A stretch of 64,000 nucleotides of DNA, taken from assembly GCA_021781655.1 (NCBI GenBank), contig JAJXWJ010000004.1, positions 18,515 to 82,514 on the forward strand, in the 5' to 3' direction. The stretch is from Bacillota bacterium (GTDB taxonomy: Bacteria > Bacillota > Clostridia > Clostridiales > Clostridiaceae). A program made the translations under genes and the position numbers. The notes below the pieces were generated by a model. It had not been told where the DNA came from. It saw only the letters and a list, made by a program, of their open reading frames with translations, and did not search any database. Below, in pieces: positions 1 through 9,266 of this stretch (position 1 is the stretch's first letter; each line of letters starts with the position of its first letter).

Positions 1-797
1 ATAGGCATACCTGTTTCAATAACAACAATTGCAACCTTAGGGTCAAAACTGCACTTATTAAGTGTAGCTTCAATAGTATTTAAATCTGCAGCAGTAGCTA
101 AACTAACAATCTCTTTAACTCTATTTTGAAGCTTTTTATTTATTGGTTTTACATTTACCATCAGATTCAAATATGTTTTGCCAAGCTTTATCATAGATGT
201 AGTGCTTAGCATATTTAAAACCATTTTCTGAGCAGTTCCAGCCTTCATTCTAGTAGATCCTAATATAATTTCTTGACCAACATCAACAGATATGGTTAAA
301 TCACAAATATCCTTTAAGCTACCTTTATTAGAGCACATTACACCTATCGTTTTACACTGGAGCTCCTTTCCATAGCAAACTGCTTTTTTTACATATGGCG
401 TATTTCCACTAGCAGAAATTCCAACTAAAATATCATTTTTAGTTAAATTTATAGCTTTAAGATCATTAAGGGCTAACCCTTCATCATCCTCAGTATGCTC
501 AAGCCATCCACCTAGTGCCTCATTTCCACCGGAAATAATGCCTTGTACCATAGAATCTTCAACTCCAAAGGTAGGGGGACATTCTGAAGCATCTATAACA
601 GCAAGCTTTCCACTAGTGCCGCTACCTACATATATCAGTCTTCCACCCATTTCAAAACTTTCTACTATTAAATCCACTGCCTTCGATATTTTTTCTAATT
701 GTATTTCTACTAGGTAAGCTATTTTTTTGTCTTCATCATTAATCCTTTTTAAAATTTCTAAAGTACTTAAATCATCTAACTTTTTTTCTTCTATCAC
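1..797 (-). CDS. murQ: N-acetylmuramic acid 6-phosphate etherase, 3' end cut by the window
   Basis: The reading frame is open from a GTG at 797 to the window edge, about 265 codons against roughly 300 in the family, so only the C-terminus is missing. The GTG is chosen because AGGAGGGTGAT lies just upstream of it. MurQ cleaves the lactyl ether of MurNAc-6-phosphate to give GlcNAc-6-phosphate and D-lactate in the cytoplasm during peptidoglycan recycling. The translation shows the SIS sugar-phosphate-isomerase fold signatures: YVGSGTSGKLAVIDASECPP near residues 60-80, then VGISASGNTPYV and GSTRMKAGTAQK. It lies downstream of a GntR regulator on the same strand, and a GlcNAc-type PTS is divergent, so the locus probably feeds MurNAc/GlcNAc into amino-sugar metabolism. 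Confidence 0.95.
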   Translation of the reverse strand, partial: MIEEKKLDDLSTLEILKRINDEDKKIAYLVEIQLEKISKAVDLIVESFEMGGRLIYVGSGTSGKLAVIDASECPPTFGVEDSMVQGIISGGNEALGGWLEHTEDDEGLALNDLKAINLTKNDILVGISASGNTPYVKKAVCYGKELQCKTIGVMCSNKGSLKDICDLTISVDVGQEIILGSTRMKAGTAQKMVLNMLSTTSMIKLGKTYLNLMVNVKPINKKLQNRVKEIVSLATAADLNTIEATLNKCSFDPKVAIVVIETGMP

Positions 798-874
798 CTT
801 TATCACCCTCCTTTAATATCAAACAGCAATGAGTGTATATTAATGAGTTGGTTACACAAACTTAAAGAAATTAA

Positions 875-1606
875 TTATTCTAATATAACTTCGTATTTAT
901 ACTTATCACTTCTGTAAATTGCATTAGTATATTCAATATGAATTCCTTCTTTTGTATAAGTGCTCCTCTTAAAAAGTAGTGCTAAAGGTGAACTCGGTTT
1001 GTTTAAGAGGGCATTTTCATAATCATTCAACATTATAGGCTCGATTGTCTGTTTTGCCTTACTTGGATAATAATTATAATGTTCTCTAAGTACATTGTAT
1101 AAAGATTTGCCTTCTATCATATTTTGAGTCATATCTGGGCATAAATTATGTGGAATATATGCTGTTTCAATAGCAACAGGTTCGTTATCACTTATCCTTA
1201 ATCTTTTTATTTCTATTACCTTATCATTTTCTCCTGTCATATCAAGTATAGTTTTAACTTGCTTTGTTGCTTGTTTAATTTCAAAAGATAAAATTTTTAC
1301 AGCATTATTTAATCCTCTTTCTTTCATTTCCTCTGTGAAACTTTTTAAATATTTCAATTCATGCTTTTCCTTTGGTCTTGCTACAAATGTACCTTTCCCT
1401 TGTTCTCTATATAATACACCTTGATTTACAAGCTCAAGAATTGCTTTATTAACGGTCATCCTACTTACTCCTTGAAACTCGCTTAATTCTCTTTCAGTAG
1501 GTATCGTATCACCAGCTTCTAATTCTTCATTTTCTATCATTTCTAAAAGTATTTCTTTAATTTGATAATAGATAGGCACAGGACTATCTTTTGAAATCCT
1601 TCTCAA
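875..1606 (-). CDS. GntR-family (HutC/UTRA) regulator, NagR/YvoA-like
   Basis: This is a 243-residue regulator with an N-terminal winged helix-turn-helix (PVPIYYQIKE, then TIPTERELSEFQGVSRMTV around residues 30-60) and a C-terminal UTRA effector-binding domain. The open frame extends further upstream, but I choose the TTG at 1606 because GGAGG lies 8 bases before it and the protein then begins at the usual GntR start. UTRA regulators of the NagR/YvoA/DasR group bind phosphorylated amino sugars and repress uptake genes. The neighbours are murQ downstream on the same strand and a GlcNAc-type PTS divergently. A matching operator-like dyad lies in the PTS promoter. The ligand (GlcNAc-6-P or a MurNAc derivative) is inferred. 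Confidence 0.88.
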   Translation of the reverse strand: MRRISKDSPVPIYYQIKEILLEMIENEELEAGDTIPTERELSEFQGVSRMTVNKAILELVNQGVLYREQGKGTFVARPKEKHELKYLKSFTEEMKERGLNNAVKILSFEIKQATKQVKTILDMTGENDKVIEIKRLRISDNEPVAIETAYIPHNLCPDMTQNMIEGKSLYNVLREHYNYYPSKAKQTIEPIMLNDYENALLNKPSSPLALLFKRSTYTKEGIHIEYTNAIYRSDKYKYEVILE

Positions 1607-1693
1607 ATTGCAAGCCTCCTTCTGTATTAAACATGCAATAAATTTAACCTGAAATTTTTTTTGTAACTTTCTAAAATTTATTATAACATATAG

Positions 1694-1722
1694 TTGACAT
1701 GTTGTATAGACCAATATATAAT
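1694..1722 (+). promoter_or_regulatory. Sigma-A promoter of the GlcNAc-type PTS operon
   Basis: TTGACA at 1694-1699 and TATAAT at 1717-1722 are separated by exactly 17 bases, matching the housekeeping consensus at every hexamer position. Transcription would begin near 1729 and leave a leader of about 200 nt before the PTS start codon. Confidence 0.82.
1702..1714. promoter_or_regulatory. NagR/DasR-type operator (dre-like dyad)
   Basis: The imperfect palindrome TTGTATAGACCAA resembles the dre sites bound by NagR/YvoA and DasR, which centre on TGGTCTAGACCA. It lies entirely within the 17-base promoter spacer, where bound repressor would exclude RNA polymerase. The adjacent GntR/UTRA protein is the obvious candidate to bind it. 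The match is by eye to the known consensus. Confidence 0.55.
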
Positions 1723-1819
1723 AAAGTCAATAAAACGTTTGCAGAATTTATTTTGCAAAATATATTTATGTTGATTATACCGTAATCAATTATTACAGCG
1801 TGTCACCATTAAACTGGGC

Positions 1820-1865
1820 AAAAGCTGAAAAAGATGATAATTTATCTTTTTCAGCTTTTTATTTG
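1820..1865 (+). terminator. Hairpin in the PTS leader (terminator or attenuator)
   Basis: AAAAGCTGAAAAAGAT (1820-1835) pairs perfectly over 16 bp with 1844-1859 across an 8-base loop, and the descending arm ends in a T-rich stretch. It lies between the promoter at 1694-1722 and the start codon at 1933, so transcripts from that promoter must read through it. This makes it a possible attenuator. I see no obvious alternative antiterminator pairing. Confidence 0.55.
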
Positions 1866-1932
1866 CTCAAAAATAACTTTGTATTTAAGGATTTAATATC
1901 CTTAAAATAAATTTTTGGAGGGAATTATAATT

Positions 1933-3372
1933 ATGATGAAGTATCTACAAAAACTAGGAAAATCATTAATGCTCCCAGTAGCTTGTTTACCTGCCGCAAG
2001 TATTTTAATGGGTATCGGTTATTGGATGGACCCAACTGGTTGGGGAGCACACAACGTAGTAGCAGCCTTTTTAATAACAGCAGGTGGAGCTCTAATTAAC
2101 AATATGGGTATTTTATTTGCAATCGGTGTTGCTGTCGGTATGTCAGACGATAATGATGGTACCGCAGGACTTGCTGGGCTTGTTTCATGGCTAATGATTA
2201 CAACTTTATTATCGCCAGCTTCAGTAGCAATGTTTAAAGGCATAAAGGTTGCAGCAGTTCCTGAAGCCTTTAGCCAAATCCAAACTCAATTTATAGGTAT
2301 TTTAGCAGGATTAATTGCTGCAAATTGCTATAATAAATTTAAGGGTACAAAATTACCAGACGCATTAGGCTTTTTTAGCGGTAAACGTTCTGTTGCAATA
2401 GTAACAGCTATAGCCTCAATAGTAGCAGCTGCCATTTTATTCTTCATCTGGCCAGTAGTATATGGCGGACTAACAACTTTCGGTAAAACTATTGTAGCAA
2501 CTGGTGCTATTGGTGCTGGTATTTATGCCTTTCTTAATAGACTACTATTACCTTTTGGTCTTCACCATGCACTTAACTCTGTATTTTGGTTTAATGTTGC
2601 TGGAATAAATGACCTTGGCAACTTTTGGTCTGGAAAAGGAACTTATGGAGTTACTGGTATGTATATGACCGGCTTCTTCCCAGTAATGATGTTTGGTTTG
2701 CCTGCCGCTGCATTAGCAATGTATCATACTGCAAAAGATAAAAAGAAGAAAGTTGTTTATGGTTTATTATTATCTGCAGCAATATCTTCTTTCTTTACTG
2801 GCGTTACAGAGCCAATGGAATTTGCTTTTATGTTCTTAGCACCAGAATTATATGTTATTCATGCTGTTTTAACAGGAATTTCTGCTACCGTATGTGCACT
2901 GCTTCCAGTAAGAGCCGGATTTAACTTTAGTGCAGGTTTTGTAGATTTCTTCCTAAGCTTTAAAGCACCAATGGCTGAAAACCCTATCTTACTGATTCCA
3001 ATTGGTTTAGTATTCGGAGTTATTTATTATGTAGTATTCCGTTTTGCAATAATTAAATTTAACTTTAAAACACCAGGAAGAGAAGATGATGATAATGAAG
3101 AAGAATTTGTTGCTAAGCTTTCCAATAATGATTATACTCAAGTTGCAACTGTCATACTAGAAGGTGTTGGTGGAAAAGAAAATATTATTTCTATTGACAA
3201 TTGTGTAACCAGATTGCGTTTAGAAATAAAAGATCAAGCGTGTGTTAACGAAAAGCTTATAAAATCCGCAGGAGTTTCTGGCGTAATTAGACCGGGAAAA
3301 AACAGTTTACAAGTAATTGTCGGAACTCAGGTACAATTTGTAGCCGATGAATTTAAAAAATTGTGTAATTAA
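1933..3372 (+). CDS. nagE: PTS IICB component, N-acetylglucosamine type
   Basis: This 479-residue membrane permease and phosphotransferase imports GlcNAc (possibly MurNAc) as its 6-phosphate. The ATG at 1933 is chosen because GGAGGG lies 10 bases upstream; an in-frame TTG at 1915 overlaps that site and is unlikely. Residues 1-380 form the hydrophobic IIC domain of the Glc/GlcNAc superfamily, including LPFGLHHALNSVFWF and the substrate-loop motif GVTEPMEFAFMF. Residues 395-479 form the IIB domain, with the phospho-acceptor cysteine in IDNCVTRLRLE. No IIA domain is fused. The separate IIA gene downstream at 3785 probably supplies it, although a repeat element lies between them. GlcNAc specificity is inferred from similarity to NagE/NagP and from murQ and the NagR-like regulator nearby. 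Confidence 0.9.
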   Translation: MMKYLQKLGKSLMLPVACLPAASILMGIGYWMDPTGWGAHNVVAAFLITAGGALINNMGILFAIGVAVGMSDDNDGTAGLAGLVSWLMITTLLSPASVAMFKGIKVAAVPEAFSQIQTQFIGILAGLIAANCYNKFKGTKLPDALGFFSGKRSVAIVTAIASIVAAAILFFIWPVVYGGLTTFGKTIVATGAIGAGIYAFLNRLLLPFGLHHALNSVFWFNVAGINDLGNFWSGKGTYGVTGMYMTGFFPVMMFGLPAAALAMYHTAKDKKKKVVYGLLLSAAISSFFTGVTEPMEFAFMFLAPELYVIHAVLTGISATVCALLPVRAGFNFSAGFVDFFLSFKAPMAENPILLIPIGLVFGVIYYVVFRFAIIKFNFKTPGREDDDNEEEFVAKLSNNDYTQVATVILEGVGGKENIISIDNCVTRLRLEIKDQACVNEKLIKSAGVSGVIRPGKNSLQVIVGTQVQFVADEFKKLCN

Positions 3373-3394
3373 CTTACTAATACTTCAAGGGGAT

Positions 3395-3418
3395 GTCGCA
3401 CATAAATAAAGATGCGAC
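3395..3418. repeat. Short GTCGCA hairpin after nagE
   Basis: GTCGCA (3395-3400) and TGCGAC (3413-3418) can pair across a 12-base loop just past the nagE stop. There is no T-run, so it is a poor terminator. It shares the GTCGCA core with the terminators at 8347 and 9066 and may be a decayed member of that family. Confidence 0.4.
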
Positions 3419-3445
3419 GCAAGTTGCCTCTATAAAAATCCTAAG

Positions 3446-3700
3446 AAAGTGCAACGCATTGAGTTTTAATTGACAATGGACAATTGACAGTTGACAATGA
3501 AGGATGTTTTTCTTCCTTTCAGTCAGAAAAACTACAAATTATTATATTTAGGTTTTGCATAACAAAACCATCCGAAATTAATTGCCTTTAGGCAATAAAA
3601 TTGTTTAAAGATTTTTCGTAGAGTAGCGTAGGAAAATCCACAATCATTGTCAATTATCCATTGTCAAATGTCAATTAAAAAAATAATGCGTTTCACTTTT
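3446..3700. repeat. MITE-like inverted-repeat element between the PTS genes
   Basis: This stretch of about 255 bp has long imperfect terminal inverted repeats. The left arm starts AAAGTGCAACGCATT and continues with TTTTAATTGACA and several GACAATTGACA-type repeats. The right arm, read on the other strand, starts AAAGTGAAACGCATT and carries the same series. Pairing appears to continue inward, so the whole element could fold into one long hairpin. It holds no open reading frame. The size and structure fit a non-autonomous miniature element. It accounts for most of the 412-base gap between nagE and its IIA gene. Confidence 0.65.
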
Positions 3701-3784
3701 TAACAATTTAAGCTTAAGAGTTAGTGCGTAATATTTTTCTATTGCTACAACCCCTACAACTTTTATAAAAAAGGAGATAACTAT

Positions 3785-4261
3785 ATGTTTGGCTTACTTA
3801 AAAAAAAATATGAACTAATTGCTCCACTATCAGGTAAGGTGTTAGATCTATCAAAATCTGAAGATCCTGTTTTTTCAGGAAGACTTACCGGTGACGGTGT
3901 TTTGATTGACCCTACTAGCGATATCGCGGTAGCGCCTGCTGATGGCACTTTATCAATGGTATTTAAAACTAACCATGCTTTTGGAATGACACTTGAAAAT
4001 GGTATTGAATTATTAGTTCACATAGGAATGGATACTGTTGAACTTTTAGGCGAAGGCTTTGAAAGGCTTGCTGAGGAAGGAACTTTCGTAAAAAAAGGAA
4101 CTCCCATTATTAAAATCGATGTAGCTTTCATTAAATCACATGGTAAACAATTACTCACACCAGTAATAATAACCAATCCATCCGAGCTTAAAGACCTAAC
4201 ATGTAATATTGATTCTACAGTAAAAGGTGGTAAGGACGTTATCCTAACTTATAAATTATAA
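3785..4261 (+). CDS. PTS IIA component, glucose family (Crr-like)
   Basis: This 158-residue soluble phosphocarrier passes phosphate from HPr to a Glc/GlcNAc-family IICB. The full-length IIA-Glc fold is recognisable: PLSGKVLDLSKSEDPVFSG at the N-terminus, APADGTLSMVFKTNHAFG with the first active-site histidine near residue 75, and ELLVHIGMDTVELLG with the phosphorylated histidine near residue 90. The start is ATG with AAGGAG eight bases upstream. It follows the IICB gene on the same strand, the two forming a split NagE-like permease. Like other stand-alone IIA-Glc proteins it may also serve other IICB permeases in the cell. Confidence 0.93.
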   Translation: MFGLLKKKYELIAPLSGKVLDLSKSEDPVFSGRLTGDGVLIDPTSDIAVAPADGTLSMVFKTNHAFGMTLENGIELLVHIGMDTVELLGEGFERLAEEGTFVKKGTPIIKIDVAFIKSHGKQLLTPVIITNPSELKDLTCNIDSTVKGGKDVILTYKL

Positions 4262-4280
4262 ATTTATAAGTTAGGATAAC
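4238..4280. repeat. Perfect 20-bp palindrome across the IIA stop codon
   Basis: GTTATCCTAACTTATAAATT at 4238-4257 is followed, after a 3-base loop, by its exact reverse complement at 4261-4280. The left arm encodes the last seven residues of the IIA protein and the stop codon lies in the loop. The stem would shield the mRNA 3' end immediately before the terminator at 4281. Confidence 0.85.
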
Positions 4281-4327
4281 AAAAAGGAGCTGTCACACAA
4301 AAATATTGTGCAATAGCTCCTTTTTTG
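4281..4327 (+). terminator. Rho-independent terminator of the PTS operon
   Basis: AAAAAGGAGCT (4281-4291) pairs with AGCTCCTTTTT (4315-4325), with further pairing inside (CACAA with TTGTG), and a T-run follows. It belongs to a family of GGAGCTGTC-type hairpins that recurs in this window. Confidence 0.85.
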
Positions 4328-4525
4328 TGTATTTATTTGCTATTTTTTAGCATAATAAACTATAAAAGTCATATTGTTTCAACAATTTTTAAAAAAATAT
4401 TAATATTCTGAAAATTTATTGAATATTCTTGTTAAATATTATATATTTAAATCAATGCTTACTAAATTTTATTTCTATTTTTAGTTTGTAATAAAGATTA
4501 ATCAAAAATATTGGGGGGAAAAAAT

Positions 4526-6256
4526 ATGAACTTTATAAAAAATGCTCAAATTAAAAGCAAATTATTTTTCATGTCCACATTATCTCTAATTTTTATGATT
4601 ATAATTGGTCTAACCGGTTTATTTTATGTTAATGCATCAAATAATAATACAAATGCACTATATAACAACAATTTTTTGCCGCTGGAATATGTTGAAAGCG
4701 CAAAAAATGTATACGATTTATCTAGTAAAGACTTATTTGAATTAATGATTACTACAGATACAAACAGGAATACTCAGCTTGAACAGTCAATAAATAATGC
4801 CTTTACTCAAATTAATACATACTTAGTCGAATATAAAAAAACATCTTTAGATTCCTTTGAAACTTCTAACCTTAACCAATTAAGCACAAACTTTGCAGAT
4901 GCAAAAACTATAGAAAATTCTATAGTTTCATTAGCCTTATTAAATGAAAATACTCAGGCATATGCTGCGTATAATCAAAATCTAGTAAATTATAATCAAA
5001 AAATAGATGCTACCTTTACAAGCCTTATCAATTACTATACCTCAAATTCAAATCAACTTAACAAACAAAGTCAATCTAATAATATTCAAACTTTTATTAT
5101 TATATTAAGTGTATTAGCAATCGCTTTAGTAATATCATTTATAATATCTACTTATATTACAAACTTAATTTCAAAGCCCCTAAAAAATATGGATTTTTAC
5201 ATTAAAAAAATTGCAGAAGGTGACTTTAGCAAGGAAACCTTTAAAATAATTAAAGATACTACTATTACTGATGATGAACTTGGAAGCCTAACTAGTTCTG
5301 TAATGGAAATGCATGAAAGTTTAAGCCAATTACTATTAAAGGTTTCTAATTCCTCTGAGCAAATTGCCGCTGCTTCACAAGAACTAAATGCTAATGCAGA
5401 AGAATCTTCAAAGGGGATTGAAGAAACTGCTAAATCAATTAATACAATTACAGAAGGAATAGATGCGCAGCTAAATACCGTTGTAGAAACTTCTAATATA
5501 ATAGACCAAATGTCTATGCATACAAAACAGGTTGCTTCAAACAATACTAACACTGAAAAGGTTGCAATAAAAACTTTAGAAGCAACAGAAGAAGGCAATA
5601 AAGCTATTTACACTACTAAAGAACAAATGACTCATATAGAACAAATCGTAATAAAATTAGATGAAGTTATTAAATTATTAGGTCATAGATCTACTGAAAT
5701 AGGTCAAATAGTTGATGCCATTTCAAGTATCGCAGAGCAAACCAACCTATTAGCTTTAAATGCTGCAATTGAAGCTGCACGGGCTGGAGAGCAAGGAAAA
5801 GGCTTTGCTGTGGTTGCCGATGAAGTTAGAAAACTAGCAGAAAGCTCCAAAGAATCAGCTGATAAAATATCTATATTGATTGCACAAATACAATCTGAAA
5901 CAAATAATGCTGTTTCCGTTATGAATGAAGGAACAGAACAAGTAAAAATAGGTCAAGAAGTTGTTGAAACAGCCGGCAAAGCATTTGAAGACATTTCTGA
6001 GTTAGTTCAAAATATTACAAGTGCCATAAAAGATGTTACTTTAGCCTCTCATAATATTGCTGATGGCAATGAAAAAGTAGTTTCATCTATGGAAAAAGTC
6101 AGTGAGGTAAGTAATAATGTCTTCTCTCAATCACAAACAATAGCAGCAACTATCGAAGAACAAACAGCAGCAATGCACGAAATAGCAACCGCCTCTGAAG
6201 ATTTGGCAAAGGTCGGTGAAAACCTAATGATTGAAGTAACAAAATTTAAGCTATAA
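4526..6256 (+). CDS. Methyl-accepting chemotaxis protein, 4HB-type sensor
   Basis: This transmembrane chemoreceptor of 576 residues would signal to CheA/CheW at the cell pole. The ATG at 4526 is chosen because GGGGGG lies about 6 bases upstream; an in-frame start at 4511 would overlap the site. Order: TM1 near residues 15-35, an extracytoplasmic four-helix-bundle region to about 185, TM2 about 188-212, a HAMP linker to about 265, and a coiled-coil signalling domain to the C-terminus. The hairpin tip [20 protein letters not shown] is intact. The ligand cannot be read from the sequence. A second receptor starts 35 bases downstream on the same strand, so the two are probably co-transcribed. Confidence 0.93.
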   Translation: MNFIKNAQIKSKLFFMSTLSLIFMIIIGLTGLFYVNASNNNTNALYNNNFLPLEYVESAKNVYDLSSKDLFELMITTDTNRNTQLEQSINNAFTQINTYLVEYKKTSLDSFETSNLNQLSTNFADAKTIENSIVSLALLNENTQAYAAYNQNLVNYNQKIDATFTSLINYYTSNSNQLNKQSQSNNIQTFIIILSVLAIALVISFIISTYITNLISKPLKNMDFYIKKIAEGDFSKETFKIIKDTTITDDELGSLTSSVMEMHESLSQLLLKVSNSSEQIAAASQELNANAEESSKGIEETAKSINTITEGIDAQLNTVVETSNIIDQMSMHTKQVASNNTNTEKVAIKTLEATEEGNKAIYTTKEQMTHIEQIVIKLDEVIKLLGHRSTEIGQIVDAISSIAEQTNLLALNAAIEAARAGEQGKGFAVVADEVRKLAESSKESADKISILIAQIQSETNNAVSVMNEGTEQVKIGQEVVETAGKAFEDISELVQNITSAIKDVTLASHNIADGNEKVVSSMEKVSEVSNNVFSQSQTIAATIEEQTAAMHEIATASEDLAKVGENLMIEVTKFKL

Positions 6257-6291
6257 ATAATTATATCCTTAAACGGAAAGGAAGTGTTACT

Positions 6292-8337
6292 GTGCTGAAA
6301 TTTAAAAGTATTAAAACAAAGACCTTAGTATTTATATTGCCTACAACAATAATTTTATTATGTATTTTATCTATTTCTGGTTATTATATATCTAAAAATA
6401 TTATAACTACAGAAATAAATAAAGAACTTACCAATGAAGTTAACAGCCTTCAAGCCACACTTAATAACAAAATAGAGGAAAATAGCAGAGTAGCAGAATC
6501 ACTAGCTACAACTGTAGAAGCATCCATCGGTAATATGAATATTAACGGCTACAAAAACTTAGTACAAACTTTTCCTAATATAAATCCAGACACATTAGGA
6601 ACTGGAATATGGTTCCAACCATATAAATTTCAAAGTAATATGAAGTATTTTGGCCCTTATGGCTATAAAAACAATGGAAAGATCGTATATACAGAAGAAT
6701 ATATGACTGCTAGTTACGACTACCCAAGTCAAAGCTGGTATACTGCAGGCATTAACAGCAAAAATTCTGCTGCATGGACCGATCCCTATTATGATAGTTC
6801 TACAAATATTACTATGGCTACCGCTGCCTCACCTTTCTTTGATTCCAACGGAAACTTTATGGGAATAACTACTGCAGATGTGGATTTGACTAACTTGCAA
6901 GGCATCGTAAATAATATAAAATATGGGCAAACTGCAAAGGCATTTTTAGTATCTAAAACCGGTTATTATATTGCTGGAGTTCCAAACAATCAAGTTATGA
7001 GCAAAAAAATATCTAGCGATCCTCAGTATGCTAATATTTATAAAAATATTTTATCTGGCAAAAGTGGTAATTCCACTTATGTTAACGGATCAGATACTAG
7101 AAATATTTATTACACCTCATTATCTGGAACAAATTGGATTATAGCTATTTCTATTTCTCAAAGCGAAATCTATGCACCATTAAATACTTTAAAATATACT
7201 TTCATAATTTTAAGCATAGTACTTATTGCATTAACTACTATTAGTATAATAATCTATAGCAATAACATTACTAAAGCTCTTAGTCTCGTTACTAAATTGA
7301 CCGGAAAAATTTCCAGTGGAGACTTAACACACCTTATAGATGTGCAATCTGAAGATGAACTTGGAGTTATGAGCCATAACTTAAACAATATGGCTACCCA
7401 TTTGAAAGATATATTTAAGTCTATATTAGACAACTTAGATACTATTGTAGGTACCTCAGAAGAACTAACCGCCAGCTCTGATCAAACAAAAGTTGCTGCA
7501 GAACAAGTTGCTTCTTCAATGCAAAACATGGCACAAAAAAGTACAGAGCAAAACGAAAAATCAGAAAATATATCAGAATCAATTTCCCTTATGTACAATG
7601 AAATAAAAGATATTAAAGGAAATGTGGAATACGCAAACAAATTATCCTTTGATGCAAATGAAGTAGCGGAAAAAGGCAAAAAGGTTATTGACTCTGCTAT
7701 CGTTCAGATGAATGATATAAGTGTAAATGTTTCACAATCTACTAACACCGTAAACTTACTTGGTAAAAAATCTACTGAAATAAACAACATAGTAGAAATA
7801 ATTGAAGATATTTCAAATCAGACAAATCTTTTAGCTTTAAATGCTGCCATTGAAGCCGCAAGAGCGGGAGAGCATGGCAAAGGATTTTCAGTCGTAGCTG
7901 ATGAAGTTCGAAAGCTTGCAGAAGAATCTACTAATGCCACCGGAAAGATTATAGACTTAATAAATGATATACAAGTGGATATAAAAAATGCCATTGATTC
8001 TATGGAAAAAGGCAATTATGCAGTTACAAACGGTACCAATATGATAAACGATGCTGGAATTGCCTTTAGCAGCATATTAGATTCTATAAAAAATGTTTCT
8101 GACCAAATGACTGTTGTTTCTAATGTTATTCAAAATTTATCTTCTTATTCCGACAATGTAATTACTAATGTATCCAATATAAAAAATATAACAGTAGAAA
8201 ATTCTGATAGAATCCAAAATGTAGCAGCCTCCTCTGAGGAAGAAGCTGCACTTATGAAACAGGTCGCAGAAGCAGCAGAAGCACTGACTCAAATAGTTAT
8301 AGATCTTCAAAATAAAATATCTAATTTTAAAATATAA
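6292..8337 (+). CDS. Methyl-accepting chemotaxis protein, Cache-type sensor
   Basis: This is a 681-residue chemoreceptor with a GTG start preceded by GGAAAGGAAG. It has TM1 near residues 12-32, a large extracytoplasmic double-Cache-like domain to about 295 ([38 protein letters not shown]), TM2 about 300-322, HAMP to about 375, and a signalling domain containing [20 protein letters not shown]. dCache domains usually bind amino acids, carboxylates or other small metabolites directly; the ligand here is unknown. It sits 35 bases after another receptor and is followed by a strong terminator at 8347. Confidence 0.93.
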   Translation: MLKFKSIKTKTLVFILPTTIILLCILSISGYYISKNIITTEINKELTNEVNSLQATLNNKIEENSRVAESLATTVEASIGNMNINGYKNLVQTFPNINPDTLGTGIWFQPYKFQSNMKYFGPYGYKNNGKIVYTEEYMTASYDYPSQSWYTAGINSKNSAAWTDPYYDSSTNITMATAASPFFDSNGNFMGITTADVDLTNLQGIVNNIKYGQTAKAFLVSKTGYYIAGVPNNQVMSKKISSDPQYANIYKNILSGKSGNSTYVNGSDTRNIYYTSLSGTNWIIAISISQSEIYAPLNTLKYTFIILSIVLIALTTISIIIYSNNITKALSLVTKLTGKISSGDLTHLIDVQSEDELGVMSHNLNNMATHLKDIFKSILDNLDTIVGTSEELTASSDQTKVAAEQVASSMQNMAQKSTEQNEKSENISESISLMYNEIKDIKGNVEYANKLSFDANEVAEKGKKVIDSAIVQMNDISVNVSQSTNTVNLLGKKSTEINNIVEIIEDISNQTNLLALNAAIEAARAGEHGKGFSVVADEVRKLAEESTNATGKIIDLINDIQVDIKNAIDSMEKGNYAVTNGTNMINDAGIAFSSILDSIKNVSDQMTVVSNVIQNLSSYSDNVITNVSNIKNITVENSDRIQNVAASSEEEAALMKQVAEAAEALTQIVIDLQNKISNFKI

Positions 8338-8346
8338 TTAAAAGGA

Positions 8347-8392
8347 GCTGTCGCATTAGCATAAGAAAATATACTAACGCGACAGCGTTTTT
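8347..8392 (+). terminator. Terminator after the chemoreceptor pair
   Basis: GCTGTCGC (8347-8354) pairs with GCGACAGC (8379-8386), and inner TTAG pairs with CTAA. GTTTTT follows. It is one of the GCTGTCGCA-type hairpins seen several times in the first 9 kb. Confidence 0.8.
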
Positions 8393-8517
8393 AGGTATTT
8401 CATATTAAATTTTATAATTTTTGGATAAAAATGAATTTAATAATTAAAAATAGCGCACTTTAATAAACCTTCAATATCAAGGCTTTTTTGATTCACAGAG
8501 TTTTTTAAATTTTAAAA

Positions 8518-9003
8518 TTAAGCACTATTTTTAAGAGAAAAAAGATGTGTTTCAGTTCTATCTGACTGAATTTTATTATGTAACTTATTTATATTTTGTG
8601 CCATGGCTAACAGAACACTTTCTGCTAAAACATTATTCTTCCCTTTACTTAGATATCTACGAAATCTTGCGAAGCTAGAATGATCTGGCACTGGTACCCC
8701 CTCCAAAAGGTACATAAAATTCACATCCCTTTTGCAAGCTGTTTCCATTGCTCTAGATGAGTAAATATGGTTCATGTAAGAGTAAAGTACAATCTTCAGC
8801 ATCTGACGAGGCGTAGCCTGATTTTCCCTTAGTCGGGAGTAAGTCGAATACAAATCTGTTAAATCCATCTCCTCTACAAATTGACTTAGCAAACGCACCG
8901 AATCATTATCTGGAATCATGTATTCAATATTTAGTGGAGGTTTTAATTGATAACTTCCACTATTTAAAGTATAATTTTTGTGTGAATTAATGTATTTAGG
9001 CAT
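8518..9003 (-). pseudogene. Transposase remnant, IS1182-like N-terminal part
   Basis: This 161-codon frame carries the N-terminal domain (DUF772 type) of IS1182-family transposases, recognisable from NDSVRLLSQFVEEMDLTDLY, PRQMLKIVLYSYMNHIYSSR and VPVPDHSSFARFRRYLS. Full-length members are about 450-550 residues with a C-terminal DDE catalytic domain, which is missing here. The last dozen codons look like unrelated read-through. No convincing ribosome binding site precedes the ATG. It is a dead fragment lying between two chemotaxis genes and flanked by GTCGCA-type hairpins. I did not identify terminal inverted repeats or a target duplication. Confidence 0.75.
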
Positions 9004-9057
9004 ATATTAATTTTACTATAAATCTTTCACTCTTCCGAGTGGGAGACTTATTTTTTG

Positions 9058-9093
9058 CAAAAAAACTGTCGCACTATTTATTTAGTGCGACAG
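9058..9093 (-). terminator. CTGTCGCACTA hairpin, minus-strand terminator
   Basis: CTGTCGCACTA (9066-9076) pairs perfectly with TAGTGCGACAG (9083-9093). Read on the minus strand it is followed by seven T residues, giving a strong terminator. Nothing intact is transcribed into it today; the IS605-type relic lies immediately upstream on that strand. Confidence 0.7.
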
Positions 9094-9124
9094 CCCCTTT
9101 TATAACTTTTTAAGTTAAAATATG

Positions 9125-9250
9125 GTGAACTCACGCCCACTTGTAGAAGTGGGTGCTTCTTGGGTAATGTCCTACAACAAGGACAATGTTACCAAGCTAA
9201 CAAGGTAGAACCAACCTCTTTTAACAATGTTAGTATTTACACTCCTACTC
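9125..9250 (-). mobile_element. IS200/IS605-type right-end remnant with omega-RNA-like sequence
   Basis: Read on the minus strand, the segment contains CCAAGAAGCACCCACTTC, then ACAAGTGGG and GAGTTCAC, forming a CCCACTT/AAGTGGG hairpin close to the end. This is the usual layout of the right end of IS200/IS605-family elements downstream of tnpB, where the transposon end overlaps the scaffold of the omega (guide) RNA. A second hairpin (TTGTCC...GGACA) precedes it. No tnpA or tnpB frame remains. The identification is from memory of the family pattern and not from alignment. Confidence 0.45.
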
Positions 9251-9266
9251 AAATATATACATTTCT

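Noticed and set aside
1730..1745. Possible CcpA cre site (AAAACGTTTGCA)
   Set aside because: About three mismatches to the consensus; too weak to list.
3460..3690. CRISPR-like array from the repeated GACAATTGACA units
   Set aside because: Repeats are short, imperfect and arranged as two inverted arms, with no regular spacers or cas genes.
8518..9003. Functional small DNA-binding protein in place of a transposase relic
   Set aside because: Sequence matches the N-terminal third of IS1182-type transposases and lacks the catalytic domain and a ribosome binding site.
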